DNA from: Opitutia bacterium
Lineage (GTDB): Bacteria; Verrucomicrobiota; Verrucomicrobiia; Opitutales; Coraliomargaritaceae
Direction: 5' to 3'
Assembly: GCA_018663485.1 (NCBI GenBank)
Contig: JABJQI010000052.1
Coordinates: forward strand, 1-15,206
Length of the DNA: 15,206 bases
Position 1 is the stretch's first letter, and each line of letters opens with the position of its first letter. The position numbers and the translations under genes are program-made. Under the pieces are notes generated by a model. The model saw only the letters and a list, made by a program, of their open reading frames with translations, ran no database searches and was not told the origin of the DNA. This document shows, piece by piece, positions 8,125 to 14,849 of this stretch.

Positions 8125-9483
8125 CTAGCTATTACGCACCAGCGCTTTTTCAATCAACGGCAGCATCTCGCCACGGCGAAACAGTGTGACCTGACCAGTG
8201 CTGCCGGAAACGACCACACAGAGACAATCTTCGACCTGAGTAATTGAAGCCGCCGCGGCATGACGACTACCCAGCCCACTCGGCAAGTTATGCGTATAGT
8301 CAGGCGCATGAATCAACGAACCTGCCGAAATCAATACCCCGTCACCTCGAATAATAAATGCTCCATCAATCGAAGATAGCTCTTTGACTGTTTCATCCAT
8401 GAACGGGTTCAGAATGTTTCGATCCTCATCTTTATAGCCGTAAAATGGATTCAAAATAAGCGGCTTGGTATATTCAATAATTTTATCTGAATTGCCTAAT
8501 ACAAACAAGCAACCGACAGGGTGCCCCTCACGACCTTCAACAGCAAGCTCAGTGGCAATCGCCAGCACGCGCTCAACCACCTCGGCCTTGACTCCCGCTG
8601 GTAGCATATCGGACTTCTGCATCAACATGGTCTGAAATTCGCGCTCCACATCGACCACCGTAATACTGTCGAATTGATTACTTTGCGGCAGCCCACCCAC
8701 ACAGCACAGGCGCTCAGTACTCGAAAATATACCGCGCGTCAGGCCAATCAACACCGCACTACGCAATTGAGAAAAACGATGATTACTGAATGAACGAATC
8801 GGCAAGATTGCATCAATCTCTGTACGCTCTATCACTGAATCTGATGTGCCATGTGCGATCAGCACTGTTTTAAACCCCTTAAACATTCGCCCCACTTCGA
8901 CCCCACCGCCAAAAGTATCTCCAAAAACCAACACCGACGTGCAATTCGCTCCTTTGGCGATCTTTGCCGCTTCCTTCAAAATTAAATTATTAAACCGATC
9001 ATGACGGCGACGCGGCTTGACTCCATCCCCCCCGAACACCGACTTCAACTCACTTCGAAAGTCTGGCAACGACTCGGCTGAGGCCAAGCGCTCCATGCGC
9101 GAATCATCCTGAAATACGCGAGCCAGGGAAGCTAAGCTATACAAATAGCTCCGAGCATTTTCAGATGCAAGTAACAGAAAGACGTAGCGAATGCCTTGGT
9201 ACTCAGTTTGGCCATCATAGCGCAAACCATTCGGACAACGCCCGACGGCGATCATATAGTTGCGCTTCATCGGCACTCGCGCATGGGGCAAACACACACC
9301 GCTGCCTAGATAAGTAGTCATCTGCTTCTCTCGGTCCAACAGATCCCTTAACAAGCCCCTCTTTGTCAGCTTCCTCTCTTTCGATAAATCGCATACATTC
9401 AGTAGTTCCAACAATGCACCCTTGAAGTCGGTGCTCTCGAGGTCGATCACACGGTTTTGAGCGATATAGCGGTCAATGCGCAT
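8125..9483 (-). CDS. Three-domain putative diadenylate cyclase: PTS EIIA-like + pyruvate-kinase-C-like + DAC (DisA_N)
   Basis: A 452-residue soluble protein. Residues about 10-150 match a PTS EIIA type-2 (PtsN-like) domain: GSGVCLPHARVP places the phosphorylatable histidine at His67, followed by IAVGRCPNGL, YVFLLLASE and LASLARVFQDD. Residues about 165-300 (KEAAKIAKG, SVLVFGDTFGGG, KTVLIAHG) look like the C-terminal alpha/beta domain of pyruvate kinase, which archaeal DacZ enzymes also carry. Residues about 317-445 are a DAC domain: GREGHPVGCLFVLGN, LNPFYGY, the catalytic DGA at 373-375 and GSRHAAAASIT at 407-417. DAC domains join two ATP into cyclic di-AMP. The usual RHR motif reads RHA (407-409). 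The start is the ATG at 9483; no Shine-Dalgarno sequence is visible. No transmembrane segment, so the enzyme is cytosolic. DAC identity is secure, activity is inferred. Confidence 0.88.
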   Translation of the reverse strand: MRIDRYIAQNRVIDLESTDFKGALLELLNVCDLSKERKLTKRGLLRDLLDREKQMTTYLGSGVCLPHARVPMKRNYMIAVGRCPNGLRYDGQTEYQGIRYVFLLLASENARSYLYSLASLARVFQDDSRMERLASAESLPDFRSELKSVFGGDGVKPRRRHDRFNNLILKEAAKIAKGANCTSVLVFGDTFGGGVEVGRMFKGFKTVLIAHGTSDSVIERTEIDAILPIRSFSNHRFSQLRSAVLIGLTRGIFSSTERLCCVGGLPQSNQFDSITVVDVEREFQTMLMQKSDMLPAGVKAEVVERVLAIATELAVEGREGHPVGCLFVLGNSDKIIEYTKPLILNPFYGYKDEDRNILNPFMDETVKELSSIDGAFIIRGDGVLISAGSLIHAPDYTHNLPSGLGSRHAAAASITQVEDCLCVVVSGSTGQVTLFRRGEMLPLIEKALVRNS

Positions 9484-9538
9484 AGTTTGTAGGTGAAACG
9501 TGAGCGTCTGTTGTCAAAGGATCTGAATTAATGATAGC

Positions 9539-9560
9539 TGGGCCTAAACCCAGAGGCCCA
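9539..9560 (-). terminator. GC-rich hairpin between nuoA and the cyclase gene, possible weak terminator
   Basis: TGGGCCT (9539-9545) pairs perfectly with AGGCCCA (9554-9560) around an eight-base loop. It lies 47 bases after the nuoA stop and 56 bases before the cyclase start. No T-run follows on the minus strand (CTATCATTAATTC), so it is not a canonical intrinsic terminator; it may instead be an mRNA 3'-end stabiliser. Confidence 0.35.
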
Positions 9561-9606
9561 AGCCAAGCGATACGGAAAAATTGTAAACAAGCCAAGCCTT
9601 ACCAGT

Positions 9607-9981
9607 TTACTGATCCCATTCGATCGCACCTTTTTTCAACTCATAGAAAAGTCCTAGAACCAGAACAAAGAGGAAGAAGAAGATCGGCAATAAAATCGGT
9701 AAGCTGGCAGCAAGAAACTCGCGAAAAACTAATACCCAGGGCATCAGAAAGATAACTTCAATATCGAACAGGATGAAAAGCATCGCTGTAACATAGAACT
9801 TCACCGCGAAGCGGGCATGGCCTGACCCTTCAGCCAACATGCCACACTCGTAAGGCGTATCCTTGAGGCCAACCGAAGTGCCACGCTGCCCAAAAATATG
9901 CGACGCGACTAAAACAACCGCACCGATACTGGCTGCAATAGAAATTTGAATAAGAATCGGATAATAGTCCGCGATCTGCAT
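9607..9981 (-). CDS. nuoA: NADH-quinone oxidoreductase subunit A (complex I)
   Basis: A 124-residue membrane subunit of proton-pumping complex I, normal length for the family. Three transmembrane helices lie at about 7-29, 60-84 and 89-115. The loop after helix 1 has the conserved TPYECG (Glu45-Cys46-Gly47), and helix 2 has the hallmark FDIEVIFLMPW with Asp73 and Glu75. NuoA sits beside NuoH/NuoJ at the quinone-site end of the membrane arm. It usually heads a nuoABCD... operon, but here the next gene downstream is the diadenylate cyclase and the gene upstream encodes a DUF362 protein, so nuoB-N must be elsewhere. The start at 9981 gives the expected N-terminus; no Shine-Dalgarno sequence is seen. 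Confidence 0.97.
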   Translation of the reverse strand: MQIADYYPILIQISIAASIGAVVLVASHIFGQRGTSVGLKDTPYECGMLAEGSGHARFAVKFYVTAMLFILFDIEVIFLMPWVLVFREFLAASLPILLPIFFFLFVLVLGLFYELKKGAIEWDQ

Positions 9982-10011
9982 AACAAGAAAAGAAGGACGA
10001 TTCCCGTCTCA

Positions 10012-10040
10012 GTTCAAGGTGTTTCTTCGCACATCGTCAA
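10012..10040 (-). promoter_or_regulatory. Possible sigma-70 promoter of nuoA
   Basis: TTGACG (10040-10035, minus strand), 17 bases, then TTGAAC (10017-10012), ending 30 bases before the nuoA ATG. The -35 box is good and the -10 box weak (3 of 6). It has the same layout as the candidate in front of trpA. Confidence 0.25.
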
Positions 10041-10104
10041 TTATTCTAACTCGGAGTCGACATACGACCGGATCCCTTAATTTTTCTCTAAAAATGATTG
10101 CTCG

Positions 10105-11166
10105 TTATTTACCAGTACAATCAGTGCGCAAACGCTGCACCCGAATACGAGATTTCTCAAACACTCCTAGACCAAGACTGGCGGCAAAGGGCAACTGACG
10201 CGGCAGCGGTGAAATCTCTGGGAACCCATCCAACAGCCGATGCTTGTTGATCTTATCATACAACAAGCGATCAATGGCGACTGGATCCGAACTCATCCAC
10301 AACAACGGCTCCGATCGAGAATAGCGGGACCTGAAAAGCGGACCACCAATATACTGATAACGATCCAGCGAAATAAAATGCAGCACCATCCGCTCATTCA
10401 GCTCCGGGATCGCAGCAATCTCTGCAACGGCCGACGATGCAGTCGCCTCATTACCAAGAAAACGCTGGCTATTACTTACATTCCATAAGGTCGCATTCGC
10501 CAAGGCACCATCCACGCCCAGTGCAGCATCATCCACACCGACCGCCAAATTCAACCAAAAATCCACCTCAAACAACAGCGGCGCAGCCAAAAAACTTTTG
10601 CGCTCCTTCGCACCAGCCTGCAGCGCATTATTGCCGCGACCCAAACCACCGACCAACTGCGGCTCCTGATTTAAGCTCGGCGGCAGCGGGCTATCATAAA
10701 ACCAAGCCGAATCATAATGCTGCTGACTATCGAGCGCATACACTGGGCAACCCTCAAAATCGCCCAGATCCGAACTGATTGAAGGCATGATACCAGCCTG
10801 ACGCAACTGATGCGTTGAATAGTCCACAATTAGAATAGACTCGCGCTCAAAGCCACGCGCTTCCAACACCTCGATCACTGCTCTAAGCAATGGCAACGGC
10901 GTACTTAAACCACGACCACTGCGTGTGTTTACTTTAATGCCCACCTTCCTACGCTCACTCGGTACCAATGGAGTGCCCACCTTAGCTTCATACGTTTCAA
11001 CCAAAGCCGACACTTCGGAGCAATACAGTTTACCCTGTAACAGTGGTACCTCCCAGACTAAGCCCAAGGGCGCACGCTGCGGCAAGCCTTCCTGCGCATT
11101 GGTAACTGACGGCACCCAAAAACCACCGAAAAGAACCAACGTCGCACAAATCCTGTAAAACAGCAT
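10105..11166 (-). CDS. Secreted DUF362 domain protein
   Basis: The start chosen is the ATG at 11166, giving 353 residues with a clear signal peptide (hydrophobic stretch then SVTNA before QEG at about residue 25). A longer frame to 11391 would run through the divergent lipoprotein gene and lacks a sensible N-terminus. The mature protein shows the DUF362 pattern: VGIKVNTRSGRGLSTP, a RAVIEVLEARGF helix with ILIVDYS, a DFWLNLAVGVDD segment, and the signature SSDPVAIDRLLYDKI near residue 300. DUF362 proteins are poorly understood, and some are fused to ferredoxin domains; no [4Fe-4S] CxxCxxC motif is present here. The gene diverges from the TPR lipoprotein gene, with 118 bases between the start codons. 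Periplasmic location is inferred from the signal peptide; function unknown. Confidence 0.8.
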   Translation of the reverse strand: MLFYRICATLVLFGGFWVPSVTNAQEGLPQRAPLGLVWEVPLLQGKLYCSEVSALVETYEAKVGTPLVPSERRKVGIKVNTRSGRGLSTPLPLLRAVIEVLEARGFERESILIVDYSTHQLRQAGIMPSISSDLGDFEGCPVYALDSQQHYDSAWFYDSPLPPSLNQEPQLVGGLGRGNNALQAGAKERKSFLAAPLLFEVDFWLNLAVGVDDAALGVDGALANATLWNVSNSQRFLGNEATASSAVAEIAAIPELNERMVLHFISLDRYQYIGGPLFRSRYSRSEPLLWMSSDPVAIDRLLYDKINKHRLLDGFPEISPLPRQLPFAASLGLGVFEKSRIRVQRLRTDCTGK

Positions 11167-11228
11167 CAAATCGAGGCCCAACGCCCGCCTATCCACTTGA
11201 CACCCAAACAAGGGAAACGAAAGTGACG

Positions 11229-11258
11229 GTGACACTGTGGTCTGATTTCCAGTAATAC
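11229..11258 (+). promoter_or_regulatory. Possible promoter of the TPR lipoprotein-dnaG genes
   Basis: GTGACA (11229-11234) and TAATAC (11253-11258) are 18 bases apart, ending 26 bases before the ATG at 11285. The -35 box overlaps a GTGACGGTGACAC stretch with partial dyad symmetry (AGTG...CACT, 11222-11236) in the shared divergent region, which could be an operator. Matches are modest. Confidence 0.25.
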
Positions 11259-11284
11259 ACACCCTTCGCAACAAATTGCTGCTT

Positions 11285-12931
11285 ATGCTAAAAGCAAACA
11301 CCAAAAAAGTATTCTTTATCCTGATCCCTCTGACACTAGCGATTTTCGCAGGTTGTAGCGGACCAGAAGAAAAGAGAGCCAACAGCCTCAATCAAGCCGC
11401 ACAACAACGTGCCGCTGGGGACGAGGCCGCAGCACTCATTACACTCGAAACACTCGCTCAAGCATACCCCAACGACCCCGAAATCCTTCAAGAAATCGGG
11501 GGGGTCCACCACGAGCTTGGCAATCCCCCCGAAGCTGCTTTTTACCTCAGCGCCGCTCAGGCTCTGGCACCGAGCGACATAGAACTACTCTACCAAACCT
11601 ACCGCGCACAAGAAAATGCGAATCAATTCGCTGCCGCGTATGATCTACTCGAAGCACTGGCCGCGGTGGAACCCGGCGCCATCAACGCCGGATTATGGCT
11701 CCGTCTCGGCGAATTCCGCGCACGAGCAAAGCAGACTCAACCAGCCCTCGACGCTTATTTAAAGGGCGTCGACCCCGAAAACAGCACACCCTCCGCAGAA
11801 ACTGCAGTCGCAATCGGCACACTTTTTAAGCAACTCGACAACCGAGCACAGGCCGAAGTCTGGCTAAATATTGCTGCCAACAGCGACGACCCCAACGCCC
11901 TTCCCGCACTCTTCGGCCTTCTTGATATCCACCTTCGCAACAAAAACTGGGCCGCCGCCGAAACAGCCATCACGCAACTCGACAAGCAATTCCCCGGTGC
12001 TGTCGATGCCAGCGAATGGGCCAAAACCCGCGGTGAAATCGAACGTTGGCGCAGTGCCCAAGTAGCCATGCAAGAAGAACTAGCCAAAGCCGCTAAAGAA
12101 GCTGCCGCCAAACCAGTAACCGAAACCTCAGCAGTGGCAGCGACCGACCTAACAATCATTGACGCTGCTGAGGCCACATCTGAAAAGGCACAAATTATAC
12201 TAGACATACAGCGCGCCGAAGCCATGGCCACCACACCCGCATTAGAAGTCGAACTCAACAGCAACGCCGCAGCCATCACTTTCGACCCAAACATTCCCAT
12301 CGAACCAGCCGAACCCGCACTCAGCTACGATCAACAAAGCGATGGTGCGTCCACCAATGGCTTGGTCGGCACCTCCGACCTAAGCGAAAGCATTGCGCGC
12401 GACGTTGACGTCAATTCTGGCGTCGCAGCTCGCGAAACAGTCCCCACAATTCGCCCCACCCTGACACCACGCAGCTTAGAACAGCTGCTAGCGGATGCCG
12501 AAAGCGCGTCCATCGAGCACGATTACAAACAAGCCATCCAGCTCTACTGGCAGGCACTCGGCCGGGCCAACGCGCGCGCCGACATATGGAATCAACTCTC
12601 GCTCGCCTATCGACTCGACGGACAAGCTAAAAATGCAGAAACCACCGCACTTGAGGCCACCCGACTGGCCCCGCAAACGATCGACTACACCCTCGACTAC
12701 CTACGCGTAATTCAACGCACTAAAAAGCCAGAAGACTTCCTCGCCGAATTGGAGACCACCTACGACCGCTTTCCTAGCAGCCCCGAGATCGCCCTTTCAC
12801 TCGCCCGCGGCTATGAGCGAATCAACGGAAACAATTCCTCCGCAATCGTGCTCTATGAACGCTTCATCCAGCTCGCGCCGAATCACCCACTTCGCAAGGA
12901 GGCTGAAGCCTCAATCAATCGACTCCGCTGA
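11285..12931 (+). CDS. TPR-repeat lipoprotein
   Basis: The start chosen is ATG 11285 rather than the TTG at 11276, giving 548 residues. A lysine-bearing N-terminus and hydrophobic segment end in IFAGC, a lipobox with Cys24, so the protein is membrane-anchored on the outer side. Residues about 30-240 are tetratricopeptide-like helices (AAALITLETLAQAYPNDPEI, AAFYLSAAQALAPSDIE, QPALDAYLKGVDPENS). Residues about 250-385 are an Ala/Glu/Thr-rich linker with low complexity. A second TPR block fills about 390-548 (YKQAIQLYWQALGRANARAD, AETTALEATRLAPQTIDY, SAIVLYERFIQLAPNHP). TPRs bind partner proteins; the partner is unknown. It is 48 bases upstream of dnaG on the same strand and may be transcribed with it. 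No specific family recognised. Confidence 0.85.
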   Translation: MLKANTKKVFFILIPLTLAIFAGCSGPEEKRANSLNQAAQQRAAGDEAAALITLETLAQAYPNDPEILQEIGGVHHELGNPPEAAFYLSAAQALAPSDIELLYQTYRAQENANQFAAAYDLLEALAAVEPGAINAGLWLRLGEFRARAKQTQPALDAYLKGVDPENSTPSAETAVAIGTLFKQLDNRAQAEVWLNIAANSDDPNALPALFGLLDIHLRNKNWAAAETAITQLDKQFPGAVDASEWAKTRGEIERWRSAQVAMQEELAKAAKEAAAKPVTETSAVAATDLTIIDAAEATSEKAQIILDIQRAEAMATTPALEVELNSNAAAITFDPNIPIEPAEPALSYDQQSDGASTNGLVGTSDLSESIARDVDVNSGVAARETVPTIRPTLTPRSLEQLLADAESASIEHDYKQAIQLYWQALGRANARADIWNQLSLAYRLDGQAKNAETTALEATRLAPQTIDYTLDYLRVIQRTKKPEDFLAELETTYDRFPSSPEIALSLARGYERINGNNSSAIVLYERFIQLAPNHPLRKEAEASINRLR

Positions 12932-12979
12932 GCCTCAAGCAGGCCATTTTCAGCACCACCCGCTACCCAAATATAAAAC

Positions 12980-14812
12980 GTGGCCCGCATTGCGCAAAAA
13001 TCAGTCGAAACGATCAAGCACCAGGTGAATTTGGTGGATCTCGTGTCTCCCTACGTCGAACTCAAACGAGCTGGTAGTTCATGGAAAGGCCTCAGCCCGT
13101 TTACTCAGGAAAAGACCCCGTCGTTTTACGTCCACCCTGACCGCGGCTTTTATAAATGCTTCAGTACTGGCGAAGGCGGCGACTGCTTCACCTTCATCAT
13201 GAAGGTCGAAAACCTCGAATTCCCTGAAGCCATTGAGTTCATTGCTAAAAAGTTTAACATCACCCTCGAATACGAAGCTGGCGGCCCGTCCCGCGAAGAA
13301 ATGTCGCTGCGCAAGCAAATCTTCGAAATCCATGAACTCGCCACGACTTGGTTTCACCAGCAATTTATTGAGTCCGAAGAAGCCTCACCCGTACGCACAT
13401 ATTGGCAGGATCAACGCGGCTTTACCATGGAGACCGCAGATGAAGTTAAAATAGGCTATGCACCTGCCGCACGTAATGCACTTGCGCTCTATTTTAAGGA
13501 GCGCGGCATCCCCACCGCCGCGATGCGTCAAAGCGGTTTGTTCTTTGCACGCGACAACGAAAATTTTCACGACAATTTCAAATCACGCTTTCGCGGCCGA
13601 CTCATGGTGCCAATTCGCGATGTGCAAGGACGCGTCGTTGCCTTTACCGCGCGCCAACTAGAACAGACCCCCGCTGACGATCCAGCCCGCGAAGCCAAAT
13701 ACGTCAATTCCCCCGAAACGCAAATCTTCCACAAAGGCCGTATCCTGTTTGGTATGGATCACGCCCGCACTCATCTCAAAGAAGGTGGCAGCTTCCTCCT
13801 CGTCGAAGGTCAACTCGACGCGATTCGCTGCTGGTCCGTCGGCCTGCACACCGCGGTCGCCCCACAAGGGACCGCAATTACCGACGACCAACTCCATCTA
13901 ATGCGGCGCTACCAGCCCAATACCGTCGAATGCTTACTGGATGGCGACAAAGCTGGCCGCAAAGCCGCCCTGCGCGCTCTCCCACTCGCCTTCAAGGCCG
14001 GCCTCGAATTCCGCTATTTACTGCTACCGGAAAAAGCCGACCCCGACGACTTGCTTCGTCAGCACGGTGCCAGCGCCCTCGAACCCCTCCGCGCAAACTC
14101 AAAAAGTGCCATCGAGCTGGCCATCTCCGAAAGCCTCCCCGAAAACCGCGCCCCGAGTACCAACGAGAAAACCACTGCCCTGCGCAACGTCTTCGATTTA
14201 TTACAGCACGTCCCTTCCGAGGTTGCCCGCGAAGATTATATACAGACCGCCTCAAAGCTTCTAAATGTTGATTCACACGCCGCACTAGTTGATTTTAAAA
14301 AATCCCCAACGCCGCAGACCTACAACTCAGGACAAAATCAGCAAAAACCCACCAAAAAAGTCAGTACAGACACGCTATTGACAGACGGGACATGGGAGCT
14401 ACTTTGGCTCGTTCTACACTTTCCCGAACACAGCGCAGCAATCTCAGAAATAATTGATTACGATTGGATTAATAGTACATCGCCAGCCGGCCGTCTCCTC
14501 AAACGCATACTCGCCGAACTGCGCGAAGGATTGATTGAAAACACTTCAAATATCGAAACTCTCATCGACACGATTGAAGACCGACAACTAATGGCTGACC
14601 TTCACTCCAGAGACTTAGACGTTGAAGCGGACTTAGCGGAACATCAGATAAACAATTACCTCAACTTCCTCTACAACAATTATTTAAAAAATCGAATTAA
14701 TACTTTAAGACAACAAGTCGCCAACGCATCGCCCGATGATCAACTAGGGCTCATGCGCAAAGTGAAAGCCGCTAGCAACGAACTTGCCGCGCCACACCAG
14801 CTCAAAATTTAA
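12980..14812 (+). CDS. dnaG: DNA primase with a degenerate zinc-ribbon
   Basis: A 610-residue primase, slightly longer than E. coli DnaG (581), that makes RNA primers at the replication fork. GTG 12980 is the start; an in-frame TAA lies two codons upstream. The N-terminal region aligns with the CHC2 zinc domain (LSPFTQEKTPSFYVHPDRGF, YKCFSTGEGGD), but the ligand positions read Ser39, Thr42, Cys60, Thr63, so three of four expected Cys/His residues are gone. The catalytic core is intact: the RNA-polymerase-like domain has FRGRLMVPIRD, YVNSPETQIFHKG and LFGMDHA, and the TOPRIM domain has VEGQLDAI (Glu276) and LLDGDKAGRKA (Asp321, Asp323), the metal-binding acidic residues. The last about 180 residues are the helical helicase-binding domain. 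A lysine-rich gene follows 37 bases later. Confidence 0.96.
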   Translation: MARIAQKSVETIKHQVNLVDLVSPYVELKRAGSSWKGLSPFTQEKTPSFYVHPDRGFYKCFSTGEGGDCFTFIMKVENLEFPEAIEFIAKKFNITLEYEAGGPSREEMSLRKQIFEIHELATTWFHQQFIESEEASPVRTYWQDQRGFTMETADEVKIGYAPAARNALALYFKERGIPTAAMRQSGLFFARDNENFHDNFKSRFRGRLMVPIRDVQGRVVAFTARQLEQTPADDPAREAKYVNSPETQIFHKGRILFGMDHARTHLKEGGSFLLVEGQLDAIRCWSVGLHTAVAPQGTAITDDQLHLMRRYQPNTVECLLDGDKAGRKAALRALPLAFKAGLEFRYLLLPEKADPDDLLRQHGASALEPLRANSKSAIELAISESLPENRAPSTNEKTTALRNVFDLLQHVPSEVAREDYIQTASKLLNVDSHAALVDFKKSPTPQTYNSGQNQQKPTKKVSTDTLLTDGTWELLWLVLHFPEHSAAISEIIDYDWINSTSPAGRLLKRILAELREGLIENTSNIETLIDTIEDRQLMADLHSRDLDVEADLAEHQINNYLNFLYNNYLKNRINTLRQQVANASPDDQLGLMRKVKAASNELAAPHQLKI

Positions 14813-14849
14813 ACAAAGCCCTTCCCTTTCCAAGCAACCACACCACATT

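Noticed and set aside
9512..9517. Perfect -35 TTGACA (minus strand) shortly before the cyclase gene.
   Set aside because: No acceptable -10 box at 16-18 bases; TACAAA lies 20 bases away and abuts the start codon.
11167..11391. N-terminal extension of the DUF362 frame by 75 codons.
   Set aside because: It would overlap the divergent lipoprotein gene, and the internal ATG at 11166 starts a proper signal peptide.
11755..12300. A 181-codon minus-strand frame rich in Ala and Ser.
   Set aside because: A shadow of the Ala/Glu-rich TPR lipoprotein; no family motifs and no start context.
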